Assembly: GCF_020215645.1 (NCBI RefSeq) | Contig: NZ_CP084058.1 | Span: 10,106,001 to 10,170,000, forward strand | Length of the DNA: 64,000 bases | DNA from: Nonomuraea gerenzanensis | Lineage (GTDB): Bacteria > Actinomycetota > Actinomycetes > Streptosporangiales > Streptosporangiaceae | Direction of reading: 5' to 3' | In this document: positions 24,972 through 33,643 of the stretch, in pieces | Layout: every line of letters begins with the position of its first letter | Position numbering within the stretch: the stretch's first letter is position 1 | Position numbers and translations under genes: made by a program | The notes under the pieces: generated by a model | What the model was told of the DNA's origin: nothing | Seen by the model: only the letters and a program-made list of their open reading frames with translations | Databases searched by the model: none

Positions 24972-25979
24972 TCAGGCGAGCTTGGCCAGGTCGTCCGCCA
25001 CCACGCCGTGCGCGAACGGCAGCCCCCTGGCGTACCTGGCCAGCTCGTCCACGGCCAGGTCGGCGATGCGGGCCAGCTCGCCGCCCAAGGAGCCGGCGAT
25101 GTGCGGGGTGAGCAGCACGTTCGGCAGGTCGTACAGGGGCGAGTCCGCGGGCAGCGGGTCGGGCTCGGTGACGTCGATGACGGCGTACAGCCGCCCCGAG
25201 GCCAGCTCGGCGATGAGCGCGTCCTGGTCCACGAGGGCGCCGCGGGCGGTGTTGATCAGGGTGGCGCCGTCGCGCATGCTCGCCAGGCGGGCGGCGCTGA
25301 CGAGGTGGCGGGTCTCGGGCAGCGCGGGCGCGTGCACGCTGACGACGTCGCTGCGCTCGAACAGCTCATCCAGCTCGACGCGTGGCACGCCGAGGTCCTC
25401 CGTCAGGTACGGGTCCGCGACCAGCACCTCCAGCTCGAACGGCCGCAGCAACTCGATCACCCGCCGCCCGATCTTGGACGCGCCGATGATGCCGACCGTG
25501 CGCCGGTAGTTGCCGAACCCGGGGAACGTCGCGTCGAGGTCCACCCGCAGCCCCCGGTGCTCCCGGTAGAGCCGGGCGATGTCCGTGACCCGCTTGTTGG
25601 CGAACAGGATCGCGGCCAGCGTGTACTCGGCGACGGGCTCGGCGTTGGCGGCCGCCGCGGAGGAGACGAGCAGGCCGCGTTCCCAGCACGCCTCGGTGAT
25701 GTGGTGCTTCACCGAGCCGGCCGCGTGCACGACGGCCCGCAGGCGCGGGGCCGCGGCCAGCACCTCGGCGGTGATGGGCGGGCAGAACCAGCTCGTGTAG
25801 AGCACCTCCGCCTCGGCCAGCGCCGCGGCCACGGCCGGGTCGGCGAAGTCGGCGGCCACCAGGTCGGGGTCCACGTCGGCGACCGCGACCAGGCGCTCGC
25901 GCACCGGGGCGGTGACGAGCCGGGCGACGATCTGCGGTCCCATCGCGAGCAGGGTCTTCGGCCGCGAAACGGTCATCAC
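24972..25979 (-). CDS. D-isomer-specific 2-hydroxyacid dehydrogenase
   Basis: A 335-aa NAD-dependent dehydrogenase. The nucleotide-binding loop is TVGIIGASKIGRRVIELL (GxSxxG in place of GxGxxG), and the catalytic triad is visible: Arg in INTARGALVDQ, Glu in VTEPDPLPADSP and His in LLTPHIAGS. It would reduce a 2-oxoacid or oxidise a D-2-hydroxyacid; phosphoglycerate dehydrogenase is unlikely because no ACT domain follows. Start is GTG 25979 or the adjacent ATG 25976, with GGGGGAG upstream. No operon partner is apparent. Confidence 0.87.
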   Translation of the reverse strand: MMTVSRPKTLLAMGPQIVARLVTAPVRERLVAVADVDPDLVAADFADPAVAAALAEAEVLYTSWFCPPITAEVLAAAPRLRAVVHAAGSVKHHITEACWERGLLVSSAAAANAEPVAEYTLAAILFANKRVTDIARLYREHRGLRVDLDATFPGFGNYRRTVGIIGASKIGRRVIELLRPFELEVLVADPYLTEDLGVPRVELDELFERSDVVSVHAPALPETRHLVSAARLASMRDGATLINTARGALVDQDALIAELASGRLYAVIDVTEPDPLPADSPLYDLPNVLLTPHIAGSLGGELARIADLAVDELARYARGLPFAHGVVADDLAKLA

Positions 25980-26114
25980 GCTCCCCCGGACGTCAACAAG
26001 GTCACCGCGATCATAACGATCGTCCCCGGAACGGACCCGCCCGGGCCGTCTGATGCACGACCCGGCCCGCGCACGCGGAAAGCCGCCCCGCTGGTCCCAC
26101 CGGGAAACGGCACC

Positions 26115-28898
26115 TCACTCCCCGAGATCGCTCAGCTTCCCGATCAGCGCCGTGCGGGAGGTGATGCCGAGCTTGGTGTAGATGTGGCTCAGGTGGTACT
26201 CGACGGTCTTGACGCTCAGCACCAGCTTGCGTGCCGCCTGCCGGTTCGTCAGCCCCCGGCTGATCAGCACCGCGACCGTGTGCTCCTGCGGCGTCAGCCC
26301 CAGCCGGGCGGTGTCCTGCGGGCGCAGCACCGCCCGCCCGCTCGCTGCCAGCTCCAGGTCGCACTGCTCCAGGTACGGCAGCGCCCCCAGCCTGGACAAC
26401 GTGAGCTGGGCCGCTTCGAGCTGCTCGGCGGCGGCGGAGCGGCGGCCCCTGCGGCGTAGGAACGTTCCGTAGGCGAGCTGGATCCTGGCCTCCTCGAACG
26501 GCATCTCGATCTTGGCCGTGTGCTCCAGCGCCACCTGGTAGCAGATCTCCGCCTCGCCGTGCTCGTGCCTGGAGGCGTGCAGCCCGGCCCTGGCGCGGGC
26601 GGCGGCGGCCAGCACGCTGCGCCGCTCCCTGTCCAGGGCGAGCAGCTCGCACGGGATGAGCACCGCCTCCGCCTCCTCCGGCCTGCCGACGTTGACCAGG
26701 GCGTCCGCCAGGAGCGTGCGCCAGAGCACCACGGTCGGCTCGTCAGGCAGGTCCGTCCTGGTGAGCGGGGTGAGCGCGGTCACCACGGCGTCGTGGTCGC
26801 CGCGCGCCGTGGCCACCAGGGCTTCGGCGGCGGCCGTGCTGACCTGGGCGGAGACGTTGCCGGGCGAGCAGGCGGCGCGGGCGGCTCGGACGTGGGTGGC
26901 GGCCCGCTCCCACTCGCCGCGTGCGGCCGGGACGAGCGCGGCCACGGCGTGGGCGTAGCTGGCCAGCCAGGTCTGGCCGAAGTCGTCGGCGGTCGAGGCG
27001 CCGAGCTCGGCGTGCCCGGCCGCGTCGTCCCACCGGCCCAGCCGGTACTCGGCCTGGGCCAGCGCGACCGCCACCAGGAGCTGGAAGGGGGCCGACCGGC
27101 CGGCGCCGACGGCCAGCAGGCCGAGCAGGTCGGCTTGGGCTCCTGCCAGGTCGTCGGCCCACAGGCGCAGGGTGCCGCGGCCGAGCAGCGCGTCCAGCTC
27201 GCCGGAGCCGGCCTGCGCGGGCACCGGCAGCTCGGCGCCCTCCGCCAGCCCCGCCTCGACGTCCCCCGCCAGCCCCAGCCCGACCAGCCGGGCGAACCGC
27301 ACGAACTCGGTCCCGTCGCAGGGCGGGCACGTGGCCCGTTCCGCCCACCGGGCCGCGTCGGCGCCGCACCCCTTGAGCAGCGCCGCCATCGCCTGCCGGC
27401 CGGCGACGGCGGAGGCGAGCCACCCATCACCGCCCCCGCGCCCGCACGCCTCACCGCGCCCGTGCGCCCAGGCGTCGTCGAGGTGCCGCACCGCCTCCTC
27501 CACGCGCCCCGCCACCAGCGCCACCGCCCCCTGCGCGTACCCGTGCACCCCGGGGTCCCCGCCGGGCGCCACCTGCGCCGCCAGCGCCTCCGCGTCGCCG
27601 GGACGGCCGGCGGCCAGCAGGGCCTCCACCGTCTCGGCGATCAGCCGGTCCCGCTCGGGCCCGTCCTCGGTGAGCTGCACGGCCCGGGTCAGGCATCCGC
27701 ACGCCCCGGCCCAGTGCCCGGCCGCCGCCTGCCGCCGCCCGACCAGCGCCACCTCCCGGACGAGGTCGCCGTCCACCTGGTCGGCGGCGGCGAGCCGGTG
27801 GTGCAGCCGGTGCACCACGTCATCGACGAGGGAGGCGGCCAGCAGGTGCAGCCGCCGCCGGGTGGCGGGCCCGAGGTCGTGGTAGACGGCCGCCCTGACC
27901 AGCGGGTTCGGGAAGCCCACCGACACCCCGGAGCCCGTACGCCACTCCACGAGCAGCTTCGCGCCGGTGAGCTGCTCCAGCGCCGGCAGCGGCTCGGCCA
28001 GCTCGGCCATGCGGGCCACGAGGTGCAGGGGCGCGGACGTGCCGAGCACGGCGGCGGCGGTGAGCAGCCGCTGCGCGGCGGTGTCGCACTCCCCCAGCCG
28101 CCCGCGCACCAGCGTGGCGTAGGCGCGCGGCGCCGGCAGCGGCGCGTCCACGTCGGACAGCGTCTCGGCGCGCACCTGCTGGAGCAGCGCCCGCGCGTGC
28201 AGCGACACGCCCTTGGTGTGCTCGTGCAGCCGCTCGGCCGCCTGGGGCGTCAGCCGTACGGGGCCGAGGCGGGCGCTGAGCGCCTGCAGCTCGCGCGCGC
28301 TCAGCCCGCCCAGCGGCAGCCGCAGCGCCGCGCTGCTGCGAAGCAGCCGCCGCAGCCCGTCGGGCAGCCGGGGATGGTCGCTCTCCCTGACGATCACGAT
28401 GGCCAGCACCCGGTCGGTACGCAGCCGCCGCAGCGCGAACGTCAGCGCCTGCAACGAGGGCAGGTCCGCCCAGTCGACCCCGTCGATGGCGATCACCACC
28501 GGCGCGCCGAGCTGGAGCTGGGCCAGCAGCTCCAGCAGCGCGGCCCCCACCACCAGCGGGTCGGGCGTGACCCCGGTGGCCGGCCTGGCCAGCCCCGCCA
28601 GCGCCTCGGGCGCCTGCTGGGCCTGCGCCCCGAGCTGCCCCAGCATGCCGTACGGCAGCTCGGACTCGCCTTCGTCCCCGCTGCACTCCAGCACGATCGC
28701 GTTCTCGATCGTGGACAGGAACTCTCCCGCCAGCGCCGTCTTGCCGATCCCGGCGGGACCCTCCAGCACGACGAGGCTCGACCGCCCCTCGCAGACCCGG
28801 CCGAGCTGGGCGTGGAGCACCGCCAGCTCCCGACACCGGCCGACGAACTGTTCGTCCCTTGAGCGCTCGGGTCCCTTGCGGAGGGCGTGCACCGCCAT
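26115..28898 (-). CDS. Large LuxR-family (LAL) ATP-binding transcriptional regulator
   Basis: A 927-aa regulator of the LAL class. The AAA/STAND ATPase domain at the N-terminus has FVGRCRELAVL, Walker A LEGPAGIGKTALAGEF and Walker B VVIAIDGVDWADL. A long TPR-like helical region fills the middle (about 350-850) and a LuxR helix-turn-helix (LTPQEHTVAVLISRGLTNRQ, then KTVEYHLSHIYTKLG) ends the protein. It would bind ATP and an inducer and activate genes that are not obviously adjacent. I take ATG at 28898: GAGGGG is well spaced for it but abuts the GTG at 28907. Transcribed away from the C11 peptidase operon. Confidence 0.88.
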   Translation of the reverse strand: MAVHALRKGPERSRDEQFVGRCRELAVLHAQLGRVCEGRSSLVVLEGPAGIGKTALAGEFLSTIENAIVLECSGDEGESELPYGMLGQLGAQAQQAPEALAGLARPATGVTPDPLVVGAALLELLAQLQLGAPVVIAIDGVDWADLPSLQALTFALRRLRTDRVLAIVIVRESDHPRLPDGLRRLLRSSAALRLPLGGLSARELQALSARLGPVRLTPQAAERLHEHTKGVSLHARALLQQVRAETLSDVDAPLPAPRAYATLVRGRLGECDTAAQRLLTAAAVLGTSAPLHLVARMAELAEPLPALEQLTGAKLLVEWRTGSGVSVGFPNPLVRAAVYHDLGPATRRRLHLLAASLVDDVVHRLHHRLAAADQVDGDLVREVALVGRRQAAAGHWAGACGCLTRAVQLTEDGPERDRLIAETVEALLAAGRPGDAEALAAQVAPGGDPGVHGYAQGAVALVAGRVEEAVRHLDDAWAHGRGEACGRGGGDGWLASAVAGRQAMAALLKGCGADAARWAERATCPPCDGTEFVRFARLVGLGLAGDVEAGLAEGAELPVPAQAGSGELDALLGRGTLRLWADDLAGAQADLLGLLAVGAGRSAPFQLLVAVALAQAEYRLGRWDDAAGHAELGASTADDFGQTWLASYAHAVAALVPAARGEWERAATHVRAARAACSPGNVSAQVSTAAAEALVATARGDHDAVVTALTPLTRTDLPDEPTVVLWRTLLADALVNVGRPEEAEAVLIPCELLALDRERRSVLAAAARARAGLHASRHEHGEAEICYQVALEHTAKIEMPFEEARIQLAYGTFLRRRGRRSAAAEQLEAAQLTLSRLGALPYLEQCDLELAASGRAVLRPQDTARLGLTPQEHTVAVLISRGLTNRQAARKLVLSVKTVEYHLSHIYTKLGITSRTALIGKLSDLGE

Positions 28899-29002
28899 CG
28901 GACTCACCCCCTCGCCGGATGTTCCCTAGGCCAAAGTTCATCGTGTGCCTTGGCCCGGCGGGCGTCCAGTGTCCTTGACCCGAGTCAGCTCTTTCGGTCA
29001 TT

Positions 29003-29039
29003 AGGGAAACGCCCCGGGGTTATCCCCAGGGCGTTCCCT
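29003..29039. promoter_or_regulatory. Long hairpin between the LAL and the peptidase operon
   Basis: AGGGAAACGCCCCGGGG (29003-29019) pairs with CCCCAGGGCGTTCCCT (29024-29039) over about 15 bp with one bulge and one mismatch, loop TTAT. It is 66 bp before the plus-strand operon and 104 bp before the LAL start, so it could be a leader structure of either gene. A separate palindrome CGTCCA-ACG-TGGACG lies at 29067-29081. Confidence 0.45.
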
Positions 29040-29105
29040 GATGCTCGCGGCAAAACCCGTTCATACCGTCCAACGTGGACGAATGCCCCAAAACGCCGGG
29101 AGAAC

Positions 29106-30104
29106 ATGATGCCGTCCTACATCGCCGAGGAGCAGCGGGGAGCGGAGGCACGGATTCTCAACGTGCTGTTCCCCACGATCCTCCAGGGACTCCAGCTGAC
29201 CCACCAGGCAGCGGACCAGTTCGGCGCACGTCCGCAACAGGCGCACATGCTGCCGATGAGGCCGCGCGTGGAGCACCGGCCCGTCGACTACCAGCAGCAA
29301 CAGCAGCAGTACGCCACCCCGGAGACCTACGCCCAGCTCGCCGCCGACCGCTCGTTCATGGACGTCGCCGCCGTCCTCATGCCGGTCGTACAGGCCATCA
29401 TCCCGCCGCTCGTGGAGCAGCTCCTCTCCTTCGGCCCGCCCAAGGCCGACACCGACCAGAACGAGGAGGAGCGCTTCCTGCAGTTCGTGCCGCAGCTGCT
29501 CGGCACGGTCACGCCGATCATGATGCAGGTGCTGCCCGGCCTGCTGCGGGGCATGCACGGCATGCGCGCCGAGCACCCCGTACGCATCACCGACCGCGAG
29601 CTGAACCAGCGCTACTTCGGCCCCATCGTGCAGGCCACGCTGCCCGCGATCGTCTCGCAGCTGCCCGAGCTGCTGGCCATGGTGCACGGCGACCAGCGCT
29701 CCCCCGTCCGCTACGAGCGCATGCCCGGCCGCGGCCCGATCCAGCTCATGCGGATCAACAGGAACGACCTCGTCAACGCGCACCGGCTGCGCGACGGCGA
29801 CGTCCTGCACCTGACCGAGACCCCGGCCCAGCCCGGCACCACCGAGATCCGCATCACCACCGCGCCGCACAGCATGTGGTGGAAGGGCGTCCAGGTCACC
29901 GACGAGACCGACAGGCAGCTGTGCTTCGTCGAGGCCGACGGCGACCGCTACGCCTCCTTCGAGTCCAGGGCCGTGCAGGCCGGCGGCGCGATCGTGCTGT
30001 GGAAGGCGCGGATGTTCGGCGAGCACACGCCGATGTACCTCATCCCGATCGGCGAGCTGTCGCCCGACGGCAAGTGCTTCAACTTCCACTGGGCCGCCGA
30101 CTGA
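29106..30104 (+). CDS. Unrecognised 332-aa protein, first gene of the C11 peptidase operon
   Basis: I recognise no family. The N-terminal 200 residues are helical and amphipathic (ILNVLFPTILQGL, VAAVLMPVVQAIIPPLVEQL, FVPQLLGTVTPIMMQVLPG) with a short poly-Gln tract (QQQQQQ, about residue 64). Residues about 225-332 are beta-rich, with Trp/Tyr-rich strands (SMWWKGVQVTD, MYLIPIGELSPD). There is no signal peptide. ATG at 29106 follows GGGAG at good spacing. The stop TGA overlaps the ATG of the C11 peptidase by one base, so the two are coupled; it may be the target, inhibitor or chaperone of the peptidase. Confidence 0.7.
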   Translation: MMPSYIAEEQRGAEARILNVLFPTILQGLQLTHQAADQFGARPQQAHMLPMRPRVEHRPVDYQQQQQQYATPETYAQLAADRSFMDVAAVLMPVVQAIIPPLVEQLLSFGPPKADTDQNEEERFLQFVPQLLGTVTPIMMQVLPGLLRGMHGMRAEHPVRITDRELNQRYFGPIVQATLPAIVSQLPELLAMVHGDQRSPVRYERMPGRGPIQLMRINRNDLVNAHRLRDGDVLHLTETPAQPGTTEIRITTAPHSMWWKGVQVTDETDRQLCFVEADGDRYASFESRAVQAGGAIVLWKARMFGEHTPMYLIPIGELSPDGKCFNFHWAAD

Positions 30105-31651
30105 TGGCCGGGCCCACGCTGCGGCTCGGCAGCAGAGGAGAAGAGGTCAGGCGGCTGCAGGAGCTGCTGCGCGCCCGCGGCTACCGGGTACAGGCCGACG
30201 GGTACTTCGGCGGCGCCACCTACGGGGCCGTGCTCAGCGTCCAGCAGCGCGAGGGGCTGCCCGCCGACGGCGTGGCAGGACCGGGCACGTGGCGGGCGCT
30301 CGGGCGGACCGGGACGACCATGGCGGACGAGCCCCGCCGGGACGAGCCGGCCGAGTGGAACGTCATGATCTACATGGCGGGCAACAACAACCTGTCCGAC
30401 GCGGCGGGCCGCGACCTGGAGGAGCTGCGCTCCGTCCAGTCGTACAACGGCGTCCGCGTCACCTGCTTCGTCAAGCGGCAGGACACCGGCGGCAGGGCCC
30501 AGCACATGGAGATCAGGGCCGGCGGCGCGCCCGACCTGATCGAGGAGCTGCACCCGCCCGTCGACTCCGGCCACCCGCAGACGCTCCTGGACTTCGTCCG
30601 CTGGTCCGTCAGGCGCGCGCCCGCCAGGCGGCACGCCCTGGTGATCTGGAACCACGGCGGCGGCTGGACCCCCGACGACCTCGACCAGATCTACACCCAG
30701 GTCAGGGGCCGCGCGGTGCGGCGCGACGTGGAGAGCGGATACGTCCGCAGGGCGCCGCGCGCGTCCATGGCCGACGGCGAGCCGGCCTTCTCCGAGCTGT
30801 CCAGGCTCACGGAGTCGCAGGAGATCACCAAGGCGCTGTTCAGCACCTCGCTGACCGAGGTGCTGCGCCTGCCGACCGGGCACGACAGGGCGATCGCCGG
30901 CGACGACGGCACGCTGCACTCGCTGGACACCATCGAGCTGTGCAACGTCATGCGGGCCGTCCACCAGGAGCTCGGCCGGCCGGTCGACCTGCTCGGCATG
31001 GACGCCTGCCTGATGAGCAACCTCGAGGTCTGCTACGAGCTGCGCGAGCACGTCGGCGTCGTGGTGGGCTCGGAGGAGCTCGAACCCAACGAGGGCTGGC
31101 CGTACACCGAGATCCTGTCCGCCATGGCGGCCGACCCGCGCATGGACGCGCGCGAGCTCGGCCGGATCGTGGTGGAGGAGTACGTCAAGTCCTACCGCGG
31201 CACGCACCAGACCGTCACCCAGTGCGCGGTGGACGCGACGCGGATCGAGGAGTTCATGCGCGAGTTCCAGACGCTGGCCGAGAGCATGCGCCGGCAGGTG
31301 CAGGTCAACCGGTCCGTCGTGGACAGCGTGCAGTCGGTGGCGACCCGCTTCCACCTCGACCGGTCGCTGATGGACCTGCGCACGATCTGCCTGGCGCTGG
31401 TGGCCGACTCGCGGACCGACCCGACGCTGGCCTCGGTGGCCGACAAGCTGCTGGCCATCCACGGGCCGGGCGGCTTCGTGATCAACGAGGGTCACCAGGG
31501 CGAGAAGGTCGAGGAGTGCGGCGGGCTGAGCGCGTACTTCCCGATGGAGCGCACGATCTCGCGCTACTACGGGGACCTCCAGATCTCCCAGCACACCGAG
31601 TGGGACGAATTCCTCAGGGATTACGCCAACGCGCGTACCATCAGGCGGTAG
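30104..31651 (+). CDS. Clostripain-like (C11) cysteine peptidase with N-terminal peptidoglycan-binding domain
   Basis: A 515-aa protein. Residues about 5-65 are a PG_binding_1 domain (LRLGSRGEEVRRLQELLRAR, ADGYFGGATYGAVLSVQQ). After a linker (about 70-82) a caspase-fold C11 peptidase runs to about residue 400: NVMIYMAGNNNLSD starts it, ALVIWNHGGGW holds the catalytic His and DLLGMDACLMSNLEV the catalytic Cys. C11 peptidases cut after Arg and self-process; the stretch RRDVESGYVRRAPRAS is a possible self-cleavage zone. The rest is helical, ending in a segment with GPGGFVINEGHQG. No signal peptide is visible, which is odd for a protein with a wall-binding domain. Coupled to the upstream gene by a TGATG overlap. 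Confidence 0.82.
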   Translation: MAGPTLRLGSRGEEVRRLQELLRARGYRVQADGYFGGATYGAVLSVQQREGLPADGVAGPGTWRALGRTGTTMADEPRRDEPAEWNVMIYMAGNNNLSDAAGRDLEELRSVQSYNGVRVTCFVKRQDTGGRAQHMEIRAGGAPDLIEELHPPVDSGHPQTLLDFVRWSVRRAPARRHALVIWNHGGGWTPDDLDQIYTQVRGRAVRRDVESGYVRRAPRASMADGEPAFSELSRLTESQEITKALFSTSLTEVLRLPTGHDRAIAGDDGTLHSLDTIELCNVMRAVHQELGRPVDLLGMDACLMSNLEVCYELREHVGVVVGSEELEPNEGWPYTEILSAMAADPRMDARELGRIVVEEYVKSYRGTHQTVTQCAVDATRIEEFMREFQTLAESMRRQVQVNRSVVDSVQSVATRFHLDRSLMDLRTICLALVADSRTDPTLASVADKLLAIHGPGGFVINEGHQGEKVEECGGLSAYFPMERTISRYYGDLQISQHTEWDEFLRDYANARTIRR

Positions 31652-31706
31652 GAGGACCGTTCAGGCAGCGTTTCAGGCCACATGCCGGTGATCCGCCGGC
31701 GTCGCT

Positions 31707-31743
31707 GGGGCTATTGCGGCCCGGGACCGGCCGCAATAGCCCC
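31707..31743. promoter_or_regulatory. Perfect 15-bp hairpin/operator before the AlkZ-like gene
   Basis: GGGGCTATTGCGGCC (31707-31721) and GGCCGCAATAGCCCC (31729-31743) flank a 7-nt loop. It is 55 bp after the C11 stop and 13 bp before the ATG at 31757, where a ribosome binding site would be. It can terminate the peptidase operon or bind a regulator. Confidence 0.6.
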
Positions 31744-31756
31744 TACCTTTACTGTC

Positions 31757-32857
31757 ATGGATCCCCTCATCAGCCGCAGGGCCCTCAACCGGGCCACGCT
31801 GGAGCGGCAGCACCTGCTGCGCCGCACCGACCGCACCGTGATCGAGGTCGTGGAGCAGCTCGGCGGGCTGCAGGCGCAGACCCCGCACACCTGGTACGTC
31901 GGCCTGTGGACCCGCATCGCCGGGTTCGAGCCCGCCCAGGCCGCCGACCTGCTGCTCTCCCGTGAGCTGGTGCGCATCGCGCTGCAACGCTCCACCATTC
32001 ACCTGGTCTCCGCCCGCGACTGCCTGGCCATGCGGCCGCTGCTGCAGCCGGTGACCGAGCGCATGACGCGCACGACGTTCGGCAAGCGGCTGGCCGGCGT
32101 GGACCTCGGCGAGCTGGCGGCGGCGGGGCGGGCGCTGCTGGAGGAACGGCCGATGACGTTCGCCGACCTGGGGCGGGCGCTGGCCGAGCGCTGGCCGGAC
32201 CACGACCCGCACGCGCTGGGCCAGGGGGTGCGCTGCTTCGTGCCGCTGGTGCAGGTGCCGCCGCGCGGCGTGTGGGGCAGGAGCGGCCCGGTCGCGCACA
32301 CCAGCGCGGAGTCCTGGATCGGCTACGAGGTGCCGCCGATGACGCCGGCCGAGCTGGTGCGGCGCTATCTGGCCGCGTTCGGGCCCGCCTCGGTGCAGGA
32401 CGCGCAGACCTGGTCGGGGCTGACCCGGCTGGGCGAGGTGGTCGAGTCGATGGACCTGGTCAGGCTCAGGGACGAGCACGGCAGGACCCTCTACGACCTG
32501 CCGGACGCGCCCCGGCCGGGCGCGGACGTGCCCGCCCCGGTGCGGCTCATGTACGACTTCGACAACCTCTTCCTGTCCTACGCCGACCGCTCCAGGGCGA
32601 TCAGCGACACCGGGGCGGCGGCGATCCAGGGCTTCATGGGCACGAACGTGGTGCCCCGGGTGATCCTGGTGGACGGGATGACGGCCGGCGACTGGACGGT
32701 CACCCGCGCCAAGGGCGTCTCCACGCTGAACCTGCACCAGTGGGAGCCGATCAAGGTGCTGGACGAGGTCGAGGAGGAGGGCCGGCGGCTGCTGGAGCTC
32801 CTGGCCCCGGGCGACCGGCACGAGATCTCAGTCCTTGACGGCGCCTCCAAGTCCTGA
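31757..32857 (+). CDS. Winged-helix DNA-binding protein of the AlkZ/YcaQ-like (HTH_42) family
   Basis: A 366-aa protein of the winged-helix family often annotated DNA glycosylase AlkZ-like. Markers are RRALNRATLERQHLL at the start, GGLQAQTPHTWYVGL, RSTIHLVSARDCLAM, DAQTWSGL and FLSYADRSRAI. Glycosylase members unhook crosslinked DNA using a QxQ or QxD motif; here LGGLQAQTP supplies a Q-x-Q. Family members without proven activity exist, so the catalytic role is not certain. No ribosome binding site is visible before the ATG at 31757. The 3' end overlaps the convergent permease gene by 30 bp. Confidence 0.78.
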   Translation: MDPLISRRALNRATLERQHLLRRTDRTVIEVVEQLGGLQAQTPHTWYVGLWTRIAGFEPAQAADLLLSRELVRIALQRSTIHLVSARDCLAMRPLLQPVTERMTRTTFGKRLAGVDLGELAAAGRALLEERPMTFADLGRALAERWPDHDPHALGQGVRCFVPLVQVPPRGVWGRSGPVAHTSAESWIGYEVPPMTPAELVRRYLAAFGPASVQDAQTWSGLTRLGEVVESMDLVRLRDEHGRTLYDLPDAPRPGADVPAPVRLMYDFDNLFLSYADRSRAISDTGAAAIQGFMGTNVVPRVILVDGMTAGDWTVTRAKGVSTLNLHQWEPIKVLDEVEEEGRRLLELLAPGDRHEISVLDGASKS

Positions 32858-33643
32858 CACCAGCCGCCGCTGCACGGCGACGAAGAAGATCAGCACCGGG
32901 ATCGTCATCAGCGTCGAGGCCGCCATGATCCCGCCCCAGTCGTTCTCGTCCGGCTTGAAGAAGACGAGCAGCGCCGCGGGCAGGGTCTGGTTGTCCTTGG
33001 CCGAGATGATGAAGGTCCTGGCGAAGACGAAATCGTTCCACGCGGTGATGAAGGAGAACACGCTGGTCGCCACCAGCCCGGGGGCGACCAGCGGGAACAG
33101 GATCCGCCACAGCACGGTCGCCCGCCCGGCCCCGTCGATCATCGCCGCCTCCTCCAGCGCCTCGGGCACGGCGGCGACGAACCCGCGCATCAACCAGATC
33201 GCGAACGGCAGCGTGAACGCGAGCTGCACCAGCACCAGCGAGGCCAGCGTGTTCAGCAGCCCCAGGTCCCGCACCACGAAGAACAACGGGATCGTCAGCG
33301 CCTCGACCGGCACCATCTGCGCGATCAGGAACATCACCAGCACGGTCGTCCTGAACCGGAACCTGAACCTGGTCACCGCCACGGCCGCGAGGAAGGCGAC
33401 CCCGGCCGACAGCACGACCACGCTCAGCGCCACGCCCGCGCTGTTGAGCAGGTAACGCCCGAAGCCCTCCCCGGTCAGCACCCTGGCGAAGTTGTCCAGG
33501 GTCGGGTGCAGGGTCCACGGCCTGACCTCCAGCGACTGGATCTCGCCGTCGGGCTTGAGCGCCGACACCACCATCCAGTACAGCGGGAACGCGGTCAGGA
33601 ACGCGACCACGCAGGCCACGGTGTTCGGCACGGTCCTTCTCAC
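32828..33643 (-). CDS. Carbohydrate ABC transporter permease (MalG-type)
   Basis: A 271-aa inner-membrane subunit with about six helices. The EAA loop that docks to the ATPase reads EALEEAAMIDGAGRATVLWRI (about 180-200), with the conserved EAA and G. The order substrate-binding protein, MalF-type, MalG-type is typical of CUT1 sugar importers. Start is GTG at 33643, overlapping the stop of the upstream permease by 4 nt (GTGA). No ATPase is encoded in this locus; in actinomycetes a shared MsiK usually serves such systems. The final 30 bp overlap the convergent AlkZ-like gene. Confidence 0.88.
   Translation of the reverse strand: MRRTVPNTVACVVAFLTAFPLYWMVVSALKPDGEIQSLEVRPWTLHPTLDNFARVLTGEGFGRYLLNSAGVALSVVVLSAGVAFLAAVAVTRFRFRFRTTVLVMFLIAQMVPVEALTIPLFFVVRDLGLLNTLASLVLVQLAFTLPFAIWLMRGFVAAVPEALEEAAMIDGAGRATVLWRILFPLVAPGLVATSVFSFITAWNDFVFARTFIISAKDNQTLPAALLVFFKPDENDWGGIMAASTLMTIPVLIFFVAVQRRLVSGLGGAVKD

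Noticed and set aside
26520..28862. Long plus-strand frame (780 codons) opposite the LAL regulator
   Set aside because: Shadow of a clear LuxR-family gene; repeats of Arg, His, Gln and Gly are a codon-position artefact.
26115..28898. Secondary-metabolite cluster suggested by the large LAL regulator
   Set aside because: No PKS, NRPS, terpene or RiPP genes are in the window.
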